From Firmicutes bacterium UBA3914 (GTDB taxonomy: Bacteria > Bacillota > Limnochordia > Darwinibacteriales > Darwinibacteriaceae), in contig DGEY01000059.1 in assembly GCA_002391385.1 (NCBI GenBank), forward strand, positions 1-53,262: DNA of 53,262 nt, read 5' to 3'. This document shows positions 7,428 through 15,902 of this stretch, piece after piece. Position 1 is the first letter of the stretch. The number at the start of each line of letters is the position of its first letter. The position numbers were made by a program, and so were the translations under genes. Below the pieces are notes generated by a model, which worked only from the letters and a program-made list of their open reading frames with translations, had not been told where the DNA came from and made no database searches.

Positions 7428-8539
7428 AGGAGCTGGTGCCTGACCATCAGGGCCTGGTGCTGGTGATGCTGTTTGTGGTGGGCAACACCCTGGTCTTCGC
7501 CCTGGGGGGCGTGGCTGGTCCCGACATCTGGCTGGCTTTTCTCTTGGCCACCGTCCTGGCCATCCCCATGATCTTGCTTATGGCCCGGGTGCGCAGCCTG
7601 ATGGGGGGCGCCTCCCTGGCCTGCGGCTTGGAACAGCTTTTGGGCAAGTGGCCGTCGCGGGCCTTGGCCTTTGCCTATGCCGGTTATGCTTGGCGGCTGG
7701 CCTGCTATGTGGTGAGTGATGTGACCAACTTCATCCAGGCCGTTGCGCTGCCCACCACGCCGCAGGTGGTCACCGCTACACTGTTTGCCCTGCTCATGCT
7801 CTGGGCCGCCAAGGAAGGGGTGGAGGTTTTGGCCCGCTTTGCGGCGATAATGAGCAAGGTGGTTTTCAACGTCCTCTTCGTCACTTTTCTCATGCTCCTG
7901 AGCCAAGTGGAGCTCGGGGAGTTCCAGCCGGTGATGTATAACGGGGTGAAACCCGTTTGGCTGGGTGCTTTCCAGCTCTTGGAGTTCCCCTTCCTGGAGG
8001 TTGTGGTGCTCTTTTGGGTCTTTGACTGCTTTCGCAGCAAGAAGTCCCCCTACAGAGTCTTCCTCCCCGGCTTTGTGGCCGCGTCCCTGATCCTGCTGGT
8101 GATGGCCAGCACCAGTTTGGCTGTCGTGGGGGCAGAGCGCTATGCCCAGTTTTACTTCCCCGTCTGGGCGGCGGTGGCCCGGATCAACATCTCCACCTTC
8201 CTGACCCGGCTGGAGGCCATTATCGGTGTGACCTTCGCCATAGGCAGTTTCGTAAAGATGGCCGCCTGCCTGCTGGCGGCCAGCCGCTCTCTGGCCTACT
8301 CCTTCGGCTTCGCTGACTACCGCTTCCTGGTTACTCCCCTGGCCTTGGGGGTGATCCCCGGTTCCCAGTGGTTCATCAGTACCCTCTTGGATGTGGAGCT
8401 GTCTGTGATCAAAACCTACCCCACCAGCGCCACCTTTTTCCAGGCGGTTTTGCCCGTTCTGATCTGGATTTGGGTGGAGTGGCGCGCGAGGAAGCTGGGG
8501 AGGGGGAAGAGTTCCCCCACCCAGGCAGGAGGGCAGTGA
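7424..8539 (+). CDS. gerAB: Spore germinant receptor permease-like subunit B (GerAB family)
   Basis: A 371-residue integral membrane protein with about ten hydrophobic segments, belonging to the GerAB/spore_permease branch of the amino acid-polyamine-organocation superfamily. B subunits are thought to hold the germinant-binding pocket. The early sequence (DHQGLVLVMLFVVGNTLVF) and the YPTSATFF motif near the C-terminus are family-typical. The start is the GTG at 7424, overlapping the preceding stop by the GTGA arrangement and preceded by a purine-rich GGGAGGCGGGGG. An upstream in-frame start would add seven residues inside the previous gene. It is the last gene of the operon; no clear terminator follows before the mutase gene. 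Confidence 0.93.
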   Translation: MKELVPDHQGLVLVMLFVVGNTLVFALGGVAGPDIWLAFLLATVLAIPMILLMARVRSLMGGASLACGLEQLLGKWPSRALAFAYAGYAWRLACYVVSDVTNFIQAVALPTTPQVVTATLFALLMLWAAKEGVEVLARFAAIMSKVVFNVLFVTFLMLLSQVELGEFQPVMYNGVKPVWLGAFQLLEFPFLEVVVLFWVFDCFRSKKSPYRVFLPGFVAASLILLVMASTSLAVVGAERYAQFYFPVWAAVARINISTFLTRLEAIIGVTFAIGSFVKMAACLLAASRSLAYSFGFADYRFLVTPLALGVIPGSQWFISTLLDVELSVIKTYPTSATFFQAVLPVLIWIWVEWRARKLGRGKSSPTQAGGQ

Positions 8540-8593
8540 AAAGTCGAGAATTATTCGCTTGTATGTCTACGCTGAATTGAGGAGGCGCTGCGC

Positions 8594-10297
8594 ATGGATG
8601 CGATGGCAAGCTACCAAGCCTGGCTGAATAATCCTCTGATTGACGAGGACACCAAAACCGAACTGCGGGGCTTGGCAGAAAATCCCCGGGAAATAGAGGA
8701 TCGGTTTTATAAATGGCTGGAGTTTGGCACCGGGGGTTTGAGGGGTACCATGGGTGCCGGCACCAACAGGGTGAATATCTACACCATCCGCCTGGCCACC
8801 CAAGCCCTGGCCGCTGTCCTCAAGGCGGAGGGGAGGGACAAGGGCGTGGTGATCGCCTACGACTCCAGGCGCAGGTCCCGTGAGTTTGCCCAGGCGGCCG
8901 CGGGGGTCTTGGTGGCCAACGGCCTGCCGGTGTACTTGTTCCCGGAGGTGGCCCCCACGCCGCTCCTTTCCTTTGCCGTGCGCCACCTTGAGGCCGCGGC
9001 GGGCCTGGTGATCACCGCCAGCCACAATCCGCCCGAGTACAACGGGTACAAGGTGTATAACGAGGCCGGGGGGCAGATCTTAAGCGCCGAGGCCGCAAAG
9101 ATCAGCTCCCGCCTGGCTAGGCTGCGCCTGGAGGAGGTGCAGTTTGCCCCGGATCCCCTGGAACATCCCCTCTTGAGCCTGGTGGGGGATGAGGTGGTGG
9201 AAGCCTATTACCACGCGGTACTCTCCAGCGTCCCTCCCCTGGAGCACAGCGGTGAGCTGGGCGTTTTGTACACTCCCCTCCACGGCACCGGGGGACGTTA
9301 TGTGCCGGAAGTGCTGCGGCGGGCGGGCTTTCGGCGGGTCGCTGTTGTACCGGAGCAGCTTAAGCCCGATGGGGATTTTCCCACCGTGACTTCGCCCAAT
9401 CCAGAGGATGGGGAAGCCTTTGCCCTGGCCTTTCAGCAGGCCGCGGGGAAAGGCTGTGATCTGATCATTGCCACCGACCCCGATGCGGATCGCATGGGGG
9501 TGGCGGTGCGCCAGGGGGAGAGCTGGGTGCTGCTGAACGGCAACCAGATGGGCGTGCTCCTCGCGGACTATCTCCTCTCCCGCCTGGAGCCCCCCAAGCT
9601 GCAGGGGGGCGTTGTGGTCAAGACCATCGTCACCACGGAGATGATCCTGCCGCTGGCCCGCCGCTGGGGGGTGGAGGTGCTCAACACCTTGACCGGGTTT
9701 AAGTACATCGGCGCGCTCATGGATCGCCTGCCGCCCGCGGGTAAGCAGTTCATCTTCGGTTTTGAGGAAAGCTACGGCTATCTGGCGGGCACCTACGCCC
9801 GGGATAAGGATGCGGTGGTGGCCAGCCTCCTGGCCGCCCAGGCCGCGGCCTTCTACGCCCAAAGGGGTTTGAGCCTCGCCCAGCGTCTAGAGGAGCTCTT
9901 CACCGCATACGGCTGTTACCTCCAGGATGTCGCTTCGTATTCCTTCGCCACCAGCCTAGAGGCGGAGCGGGCGCGCCTTTTTGTCCAGCGGCTGCGGGAA
10001 AAGCCCCTAACGACACTGGCCGGGGAGGCGGTGCTGGAAATTAGGGACTACGGCCGGGGCGTGCGCTGGGAGCTGGCGACGGGCAGGGAAGCTCCCCTTG
10101 ACCTTCCCCGGGAAGATGTGCTGCAGTGGATAACCGAAAAGGGCAGCAAGGTATCCCTGCGCCCCTCAGGCACCGAGCCCAAGATGAAACTCTACCTGGA
10201 GGTGCAGGGCCGCAGCCGCGGGGAGGCGGAGGAGCGGCTTTTCAAGCTCAAAGCCGCCTGCCACCAGCTGATTGTGCAGGGCCTGGCGGAAAGCTAA
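8594..10297 (+). CDS. pgcA: Phospho-sugar mutase (PgcA-type phosphoglucomutase/phosphomannomutase)
   Basis: A 567-residue enzyme of the alpha-D-phosphohexomutase family. It interconverts hexose 1- and 6-phosphates via a phosphoserine. The catalytic serine loop TASHNPPEYNGYK, the magnesium loop DPDADRMG, the sugar-recognition loop GFEESYGY and the phosphate-binding SGTEPK near the C-terminus are all present and in order, so all four domains are complete. Length matches the Bacillus PgcA type (about 580), which supplies glucose 1-phosphate for cell-wall and glycolipid sugars. The ATG at 8594 follows GAGGAGGCG. It stands alone between gerAB and a bidirectional terminator. Confidence 0.93.
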   Translation: MDAMASYQAWLNNPLIDEDTKTELRGLAENPREIEDRFYKWLEFGTGGLRGTMGAGTNRVNIYTIRLATQALAAVLKAEGRDKGVVIAYDSRRRSREFAQAAAGVLVANGLPVYLFPEVAPTPLLSFAVRHLEAAAGLVITASHNPPEYNGYKVYNEAGGQILSAEAAKISSRLARLRLEEVQFAPDPLEHPLLSLVGDEVVEAYYHAVLSSVPPLEHSGELGVLYTPLHGTGGRYVPEVLRRAGFRRVAVVPEQLKPDGDFPTVTSPNPEDGEAFALAFQQAAGKGCDLIIATDPDADRMGVAVRQGESWVLLNGNQMGVLLADYLLSRLEPPKLQGGVVVKTIVTTEMILPLARRWGVEVLNTLTGFKYIGALMDRLPPAGKQFIFGFEESYGYLAGTYARDKDAVVASLLAAQAAAFYAQRGLSLAQRLEELFTAYGCYLQDVASYSFATSLEAERARLFVQRLREKPLTTLAGEAVLEIRDYGRGVRWELATGREAPLDLPREDVLQWITEKGSKVSLRPSGTEPKMKLYLEVQGRSRGEAEERLFKLKAACHQLIVQGLAES

Positions 10298-10323
10298 GCA
10301 GCCCTCCCTTTTCGGGGTAGCAA

Positions 10324-10366
10324 AAACACCGCTGTCTGCCGCCTTGGGGCCAGCGGTGTTTGCTTT
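10324..10366. terminator. Bidirectional intrinsic terminator
   Basis: An 11-bp perfect stem (AAACACCGCTG at 10324-10334 with 10351-10361) has T-rich tails on both strands. It lies between the convergent mutase and HD-GYP genes and can serve both. Confidence 0.85.
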
Positions 10367-10382
10367 TGGAGACCGGGGAAGC

Positions 10383-11576
10383 TCAGCGGTGCTTGTCCAC
10401 GATGGCCATGATCTCATCCAGGTGGGCGATGGCCAGCTCCGTGAGTTCCGGGTCGATGTGCCCCGCCTGGACATTGTTGCGCAGGAGGGCGGTGACCTTG
10501 TCCTTGGACATGGCCGGCCGATAGGGCCGGTGTTCCAGGAGAGACTGGGTGATATCCGCCACAGCCATCAAACGGGCCTCCAGGCCCAGCTGCTCGGCCC
10601 GCAGGCCGAAGGGGTAGCCGGTGCCATCCAGCCGCTCGTGGTGGAAGGCGGCCCAGCCCGCGAGCTCTTCGGCACCGGGTCCGAACTCCCTGATCAGATG
10701 GTAGGTGTGATAGGTGTGCTGCTGCATCACGGCCCGCTGCTCCCGGCTGAGCCCCCCGGGATGCATGAGGATCTCGTCGGGGACCGCCAGCTTGCCCAGG
10801 TCGTGGAGGAGGCCGGCCACCTTGATGGTGCGCACCTTGGTCTCGGGCATGTCCAGTTTCCGGGCCAAAAACTCCGCCACATCGGCCACGCCCTTGGAGT
10901 GATCTCCGGTCCAGGGTGATTTGGCGTCCACGATGGTGGCCACCAGCTCGCCCAGTTCCTCCAGCTCATCGATGGTCAACTTCCGCCGGAAGCTGGACCG
11001 CCCAGCGGCGTACTGGTAGTTGCGGTGCTGAAGATCAAGCCAGAAGCTGGGCGTTTGGGCCACGCGCCTTAAGGCTTCCACCACCTCCGGGGAGAAGACG
11101 TCCCCCTGTCTGTGGGTGAAATAGGCGAGGATGTCCTCCACCTGCCAGAGGTAGTAGGTGTCCTTCTTGAGGATGATATCCACCCGGTCCGCGACATGCA
11201 GGACGGCGGGGATGGGGCGCAGGTTAGGGGAGTAATAATCGTGATGTTCCAGGACGTTGCGGGCCAGGCCGCTGAACAGGCTGATGGACCTAACCAGGCG
11301 GTAGCCCCGCAGGCAGTGGGCGGAAACCCGCTCCCGCACCGGCTCCAAATCCGCCAGCGCCAGCTGCTCGTCGGAGGTGAGGATGCCCACATCGTGGAGG
11401 AGGGCGCTGAGCACCAGCTCATTGAGCTCCGCTTCCGTCCAGTCCAGCTTCCTACCGAGGTGGTAGGCGATATGGGCCACCCGTTCAGCGTGGTCCAGGA
11501 AAACCTGCTTGTTGATGTCCCCGGCCCTGCTCAAACTGCGCATGGTGGAGATTAGGTCTGCTTCAAACTGTGCCAT
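10383..11576 (-). CDS. Double HD-domain protein with C-terminal HD-GYP
   Basis: A 397-residue cytoplasmic protein with two HD modules. The N-terminal HD (about 25-170) has DHAERVAHIAYHL, LLHDVG and EHHDYYS. The C-terminal half (about 205-395) is HD-GYP like, with DHSKGVADVAEFLA, LLHDLGKLAVP and HHERLDGTGYPFGL. HD-GYP domains hydrolyse cyclic di-GMP, so this protein probably lowers c-di-GMP or related dinucleotides. The key residues are kept, with RLDGTGYP in place of the commoner RWDGSGYP. No transmembrane or sensory PAS/GAF domain is visible, which is unusual unless the first HD is the sensor. The ATG at 11576 has GAGGAG 8 bases upstream. Monocistronic on the minus strand, ending at the shared terminator. 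Confidence 0.85.
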   Translation of the reverse strand: MAQFEADLISTMRSLSRAGDINKQVFLDHAERVAHIAYHLGRKLDWTEAELNELVLSALLHDVGILTSDEQLALADLEPVRERVSAHCLRGYRLVRSISLFSGLARNVLEHHDYYSPNLRPIPAVLHVADRVDIILKKDTYYLWQVEDILAYFTHRQGDVFSPEVVEALRRVAQTPSFWLDLQHRNYQYAAGRSSFRRKLTIDELEELGELVATIVDAKSPWTGDHSKGVADVAEFLARKLDMPETKVRTIKVAGLLHDLGKLAVPDEILMHPGGLSREQRAVMQQHTYHTYHLIREFGPGAEELAGWAAFHHERLDGTGYPFGLRAEQLGLEARLMAVADITQSLLEHRPYRPAMSKDKVTALLRNNVQAGHIDPELTELAIAHLDEIMAIVDKHR

Positions 11577-11674
11577 GGGTTTCACTCCTCGCCAAGAGTC
11601 ACGCGGATGGAAAAAGGATATCTCCGCCGGAAGGGGAATAAGAATACCCGTATGTTCTAAAAGGAGTGGCTTGA

Positions 11675-12235
11675 ATGCAGCAAAAACGTGCTAGTCTTTG
11701 GAACCTTTTCAGCGTCTTTTTCCGCATCGGCGCCTTCACCTTCGGCGGGGGCCTGGCCATGCTGCCCCTCATCGAACGGGAAGTGGTGGAGGTCCAGGGC
11801 TGGGTGGAGCAGGAGGAGATCTTGGATATTGTGGCCCTCTCCCAATCCGTGCCCGGAGCCATCGCCGTGAACAGCGCCATCTTCATCGGCCTCCGCCTGC
11901 GGGGGCTGGCGGGGGCTCTGGCGGCGCTCCTGGGCGTGATGACCCCCTCCGTTGTAATTATCCTCATCATAGCACATTTCTTTACACAGTTTCAATCCAA
12001 TCCCTATGTGATGCGGGCTTTCTCCGGGGTCAAGGCCGCGGTGATCGGCCTGGTGGCCGCGGCAGCCTGGCGGGTGGGCCGGCAGGTGGTCACCAGCCCC
12101 TACGCATTGGCCGCCTCATTGGTCGCCCTGGTTTTGAGCGTCTTTGATCTGCTGCCCATCGTTTGGATTATCATTTTAGGGGGTATCAGCGGGATCATCT
12201 ACTTCAGCCGCCGGGAAGGGGGAGTGGCCAAGTGA
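11675..12235 (+). CDS. chrA: Chromate transporter, N-terminal half protein
   Basis: A 186-residue membrane protein of the CHR family, short-chain type. FRIGAFTFGGGLAMLPLI and the SQSVPGAIAVNSAIFIG loop are the hallmark motifs. Short-chain CHR proteins come as adjacent pairs that together equal one long ChrA and are thought to insert in opposite orientation. Long ChrA proteins export chromate in exchange for sulfate; the natural substrate of short pairs is often not chromate. The ATG at 11675 follows AAAGGAGTGG. The stop overlaps the partner's GTG start (GTGA), typical of a coupled heterodimer. Confidence 0.88.
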   Translation: MQQKRASLWNLFSVFFRIGAFTFGGGLAMLPLIEREVVEVQGWVEQEEILDIVALSQSVPGAIAVNSAIFIGLRLRGLAGALAALLGVMTPSVVIILIIAHFFTQFQSNPYVMRAFSGVKAAVIGLVAAAAWRVGRQVVTSPYALAASLVALVLSVFDLLPIVWIIILGGISGIIYFSRREGGVAK

Positions 12236-12771
12236 TCTTCTGGCAGCTCTTTGCTTCGTTCTTTAAGATCGGACTTTTCACCATCGGCGGCGGGTACGCC
12301 ATGCTGGCCCTCATCCAGCAGGAAATCGTCCGGTTGGGCTGGATGACGCCCCAGGAGTTCGTGGATGTGGTGGGCATCGCCGAGGTTACCCCTGGACCCA
12401 TCGCCATTAACTCCGCAACCTTTGTGGGGTTCCGCACCGGGGGCATTCCCGGGGCTCTGCTCGCTTCCTTTGCCGTGGTGCTGCCCTCGCTGCTCTGCGT
12501 GAGCGTGGTGAGCCGCATGTGGAACAGGTACAAGGAAGCCCGCCTGGTGCAGTTCATGTTCGCGGGCATCCGCCCTGTGGCGGCTGGCCTGGTGGCCGCG
12601 GCTGCAGTGCTCATTGCCTTGGCCACCTTCCGGTATGTACAGGGGTTCCCTGGGAAGCTTTGGACGGGGCTCATCGCCGCCGGCTGCTTCTACGGGGTGG
12701 GAGTGAAGAAGTGGAATCCCATCAAGGTGCTCATGATTGCGGCGGTTTTGGGCCTGCTGCTCTTCCGCTGA
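12232..12771 (+). CDS. chrA: Chromate transporter, C-terminal half protein
   Basis: A 179-residue partner of the preceding CHR protein, sharing its pattern (FFKIGLFTIGGGYAMLALI, then EVTPGPIAINSATFVGF) with about five to six membrane segments. The similarity of the two halves reflects the known internal duplication of ChrA. The start is the GTG at 12232, which overlaps the upstream TGA and has GGGAAGGGGGAG before it. A longer open frame beginning 23 codons earlier reads through the neighbour's coding sequence. The TetR gene 103 bases downstream could regulate the pair, but this is speculative. Confidence 0.88.
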   Translation: MIFWQLFASFFKIGLFTIGGGYAMLALIQQEIVRLGWMTPQEFVDVVGIAEVTPGPIAINSATFVGFRTGGIPGALLASFAVVLPSLLCVSVVSRMWNRYKEARLVQFMFAGIRPVAAGLVAAAAVLIALATFRYVQGFPGKLWTGLIAAGCFYGVGVKKWNPIKVLMIAAVLGLLLFR

Positions 12772-12820
12772 AGGATTTGGGGAAAAATGCCACGGAGGTC
12801 TAGCCAAGGGGCCACCTTCG

Positions 12821-12829
12821 TGGTATACT
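12821..12829 (+). promoter_or_regulatory. Extended -10 promoter element before the TetR gene
   Basis: TGGTATACT fits the TGnTATAAT extended -10 pattern. No good -35 box is seen 17 bases upstream. The imperfect palindrome TATGAC/GTCACATA just after it (12841-12860) is a weak candidate operator. Confidence 0.35.
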
Positions 12830-12874
12830 TTTGATGTCGGTATGACTGGGTGGTCACATAAGGGGGGGAGGAAG

Positions 12875-13468
12875 GTGCCCAAGCAGACGTTTTTCAACCT
12901 GGAGCCGGAAAAGCGCCAGGGAATCATCGCCGCCGCGGTGCGGGAGTTTGCCGAGCACCCCTTTGAGCAGGCTTCCCTGACCAAGATCGTGGAAAGCTGC
13001 GGCATCGCCAAGGGCAGCATGTACCAGTATTTCGAAGACAAGCTGGATCTCTACCTGTACATCGTGGATCTGGCCTACGAACAGAAAAAGGCCTATGTGG
13101 GCAGGGCCTTCAGCTTGGAGGGGGACATCTTCGCGGTTTTGAGCGAGTATTACCGCTTGTCCTACCAGTTTGCCCTGGACCATCCCCTGCTGCACCAGGT
13201 GGCCAACAAGTTCTGGGATTCCCGCTCCGAAGCCCTCCGGGCCGAGCTGGAGAAGGGCCGCCTGAGCCGGTCCAGGGATTTTGCCCGGGTCTTGGCCGAG
13301 GCCATGGCCGCAGGGAAGGTCAATCCCCAGCTGGATCCGGAAGCGGTCTTTTTTGTGTACCACGCGGTGGGCAAAGAACTGATCGATCATTTTCACCAGG
13401 GCTGTAATGACGAGTTTTTGCAGCAGGTCTTGGATGTTTTGAAATATGGACTACAGGCACGGGACTAA
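12875..13468 (+). CDS. TetR/AcrR-family transcriptional regulator
   Basis: A 197-residue TetR-type repressor. The N-terminal helix-turn-helix (about 10-55) contains the conserved run ASLTKIVESCGIAKGSMYQY followed by FEDKLDLY, and the rest is a helical ligand-binding and dimer domain of normal size. The GTG at 12875 follows an exceptionally strong GGGGGGAGGAAG. It starts 103 bases after the chromate pair and ends 21 bases before the peptide-binding protein, so it may be cotranscribed with the importer. Either neighbour could be its target; the ligand is unknown. Confidence 0.88.
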   Translation: MPKQTFFNLEPEKRQGIIAAAVREFAEHPFEQASLTKIVESCGIAKGSMYQYFEDKLDLYLYIVDLAYEQKKAYVGRAFSLEGDIFAVLSEYYRLSYQFALDHPLLHQVANKFWDSRSEALRAELEKGRLSRSRDFARVLAEAMAAGKVNPQLDPEAVFFVYHAVGKELIDHFHQGCNDEFLQQVLDVLKYGLQARD

Positions 13469-13489
13469 GGAAACAGGGGGCGAGACAAG

Positions 13490-14965
13490 ATGTGGAAACG
13501 CATGGGCTTGCAGCTGATCATAGCTTTGCTGCTCTTGACTTGGGGCGGGTTTGCCAGCGCCCAAGTCTTAAATGTGGCCATTCCCCAGGATCCGGATAGC
13601 TTCGATCCCACCCGCACGGTGGCCGCAGCCACCAGCGAGGTGGCCTTCAACATCTATGAAGGTCTGGTCAAGGCCACGCCGGAGGGGGGAGTTGCCCCGG
13701 CCCTGGCCAGCCACTGGACTGTGGACCAGGGAGGCACCTTGTACACCTTTTACCTGCGGGAGGCCTACTTCCATGACGGCAGTCCCGTCACGGTGGAGGA
13801 TGTGGTCCACAGTTTGAACCGGGCCCGGGATCCGGAGCTGGCGGTGCGCGCCGGGGAGCTTGCGGTGATCAAAGAGATCACTGCCCTGGAGAACGCGGTG
13901 CAAATTGAACTCCACGAGCCCCACGGGGCCTTTCTCTACCTGCTCACGGAGGTGTATGCCTCCATCTACCCCAAGGGGGCGGGGGATCTCAGCCGGAAGC
14001 CCATCGGCACCGGCCCCTATTACCTCGCGGACTGGGGCCCCAACCAGCGTCTGGAGCTGCGCCGCTTTGAGCACCACTGGTCGGGGCAGCGCCCCTATTT
14101 TGCCCAGGTCAACTTTTTGATCATGCCCGATGAAAACAGTATGGTGCTCAACCTCAAAGCGGGGCGGATCCAGCTCATCCCCCGCCTGGAGGTGTCCGTT
14201 TTGCACCAGGTGGAAAACAGCCCCGGGATCAAGGTCCTGGCCTCGCCCATGAACCTGGTCCAGCTGTTTGCCATCAACAACGCCCGGCCCCCCTTTGATG
14301 ACCTGCGGGTCCGCAGGGCTTTGGCCCTGGGTCTGAACCGGGAAGAGATCTTGCTGGGGGCAGCCTGGGGGAACGGCTTTCTTCTGGACAGCGCCCTAAG
14401 CCCGGCCATGGCAGGCTTTTACCACGACGGTCTGGGGGAGATCAACCCCTACGATCCGCAGCGGGCCAAGGAGCTGCTCCGGGAGGCGGGGCAGGAAAAC
14501 CTGCGCTTTACCTTGACCCTACCCGCCAACTACCCCTTCCACGTGCAGGCCGGGGAAATCGCGGCCCAGCAGTGGCAAGCCCTGGGCCTGGAGGTGGATC
14601 TGGAGATTGTGGAGTGGGGGACCTGGCTGGAGCGGGTTTACACCCAGAGGGACTACGATGTTTCCATCATCGGTTTGGCGGGGCGTCTCGATCCCCATGC
14701 CATCTTGGTCCGCTACACCACAGACAGCAGCCGCAACTTCTTCAACTTCTCCAACGCCCGCTACGATGAGCTGATCGAGCTGGGGCTGCGGGCCGAGGGG
14801 GAAGAGCGGCGGGCCATTTACCTGGAGGCCCAGGAGATTTTAGCCCGGGAGCTGCCTGGCATTTTCATCATGGATCCGCAGCAGCTTGCGGCCATGCGGG
14901 AAGAAGTGCAAGGCTGGCGCAGCTACCCGGTGTACGTGGTGGACCTGGCCAGTTTGTATCAGTAG
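13490..14965 (+). CDS. Peptide/solute ABC transporter substrate-binding protein (family 5)
   Basis: A 491-residue SBP_bac_5 (OppA/DppA-like) protein that captures peptides, nickel chelates or similar solutes outside the membrane for the two permeases encoded next. The mature part starts VLNVAIPQDPDSFDPTRT and contains AYFHDGSPVTVEDVVHSL, RKPIGTGPYYL and FDDLRVRRALALGLNRE, all family signatures. The signal peptide ends in ASA before QV with no cysteine, so it is predicted to be released by signal peptidase I, not lipid-anchored. Monoderm Firmicutes normally tether these proteins as lipoproteins, so a soluble form hints at a periplasm. It follows TetR by 21 bases and precedes the permease by 16. 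Confidence 0.92.
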   Translation: MWKRMGLQLIIALLLLTWGGFASAQVLNVAIPQDPDSFDPTRTVAAATSEVAFNIYEGLVKATPEGGVAPALASHWTVDQGGTLYTFYLREAYFHDGSPVTVEDVVHSLNRARDPELAVRAGELAVIKEITALENAVQIELHEPHGAFLYLLTEVYASIYPKGAGDLSRKPIGTGPYYLADWGPNQRLELRRFEHHWSGQRPYFAQVNFLIMPDENSMVLNLKAGRIQLIPRLEVSVLHQVENSPGIKVLASPMNLVQLFAINNARPPFDDLRVRRALALGLNREEILLGAAWGNGFLLDSALSPAMAGFYHDGLGEINPYDPQRAKELLREAGQENLRFTLTLPANYPFHVQAGEIAAQQWQALGLEVDLEIVEWGTWLERVYTQRDYDVSIIGLAGRLDPHAILVRYTTDSSRNFFNFSNARYDELIELGLRAEGEERRAIYLEAQEILARELPGIFIMDPQQLAAMREEVQGWRSYPVYVVDLASLYQ

Positions 14966-14981
14966 GGGGAAGGCAGGGAGT

Positions 14982-15902
14982 ATGAAGCGTTATCTGTGGC
15001 GCAGAGCCGGGGGATTTCTCCTCACCGCGCTCTTGGTGAACTTTGCCACCTTTTTCATCCTGCAGGTGCTGCCTGGTGATCCGGCCCTGCTCATGCTGGG
15101 CACCGAGGGCAGCCCCGAGGCCTATGCCGCCCTGCGCCGGGAGCTCAGCCTGGATAAGCCGGTGCTGCCGCGCTATGGCCAGTGGCTGCTACGCTTCATC
15201 GGGGGCCAGTGGGGGAACTCCTGGCGCTATTCCCTGCCTGTGCGGGAGTTGGTGAGCCGGGCCTTTCCCCTTTCCTTGGGCCTGGCCCTCCTGGCGGTGG
15301 GGGCCGCGGCGGGCGCGGCTCTGCCGGTGGGCCTGTACATGGCCCTGCGGCCCCGCAGTTTCGGCAGCCGCCTGCTTTCCCTCGGCACCCAGCTGGGGCT
15401 GGGTTTGCCCCAGTTTTGGGTGGGCATTCTGCTCATCCAGCTCTTCGCGGTGCAGCTGCGGCTGCTGCCCCCGGGGGGAGCCGAGGGCTGGGTCAGTTTT
15501 CTTCTGCCCACCCTGACTTTGGCCCTGCCCAGGATGGCGGTGCTCAGCCGCTTTTTGCGCGCCGGCATGCTGGAGGCTCTGGCTGAGGATTATGTGCGCA
15601 CCGCCCGGGCCAAGGGGCTGCCCCAAGGGAGCGTTTTGTTCAAACACGCCCTGCGCAACGCGGCCTTGGGCCCCCTCACCGCCGCGGGAGTGCAGTTCGC
15701 CCAGCTCTTGGCGGGCACCATCGTGGTGGAACAGGTCTTCGGCCTGCCCGGTGTGGGCCAGCTCCTCCTAAACGGCGTGTTCCAGCGGGATCTGCCCCTG
15801 GTGCAGGCGGTGGTGACCCTGGTGGTTCTGCTTATCCTCCTCTTTGATCTGGCCTTCGATCTCTGTCTGGGGCTTTTGGATCCCCGCATCCGCTATGAAT
15901 GA
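14982..15902 (+). CDS. Peptide ABC transporter permease, DppB/OppB type
   Basis: A 306-residue inner-membrane permease with about six membrane segments. The N-terminal segment is followed by the typical LPGDPALLMLG, and the coupling (EAA) loop reads EDYVRTARAKGLPQGSVLFK before the characteristic HALRNAALGPLT. With the next gene it forms the channel of a binding-protein-dependent importer. The start is the ATG at 14982, 16 bases after the binding-protein gene and behind a purine-rich site; an open extension upstream runs through that gene. The stop overlaps the next start as ATGA. No OppD/OppF ATPase gene is found in the window. Confidence 0.93.
   Translation: MKRYLWRRAGGFLLTALLVNFATFFILQVLPGDPALLMLGTEGSPEAYAALRRELSLDKPVLPRYGQWLLRFIGGQWGNSWRYSLPVRELVSRAFPLSLGLALLAVGAAAGAALPVGLYMALRPRSFGSRLLSLGTQLGLGLPQFWVGILLIQLFAVQLRLLPPGGAEGWVSFLLPTLTLALPRMAVLSRFLRAGMLEALAEDYVRTARAKGLPQGSVLFKHALRNAALGPLTAAGVQFAQLLAGTIVVEQVFGLPGVGQLLLNGVFQRDLPLVQAVVTLVVLLILLFDLAFDLCLGLLDPRIRYE

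Noticed and set aside
12841..12860. Possible TetR operator TATGAC...GTCACATA
   Set aside because: Only four bases pair symmetrically at each end; too weak to call as an operator.
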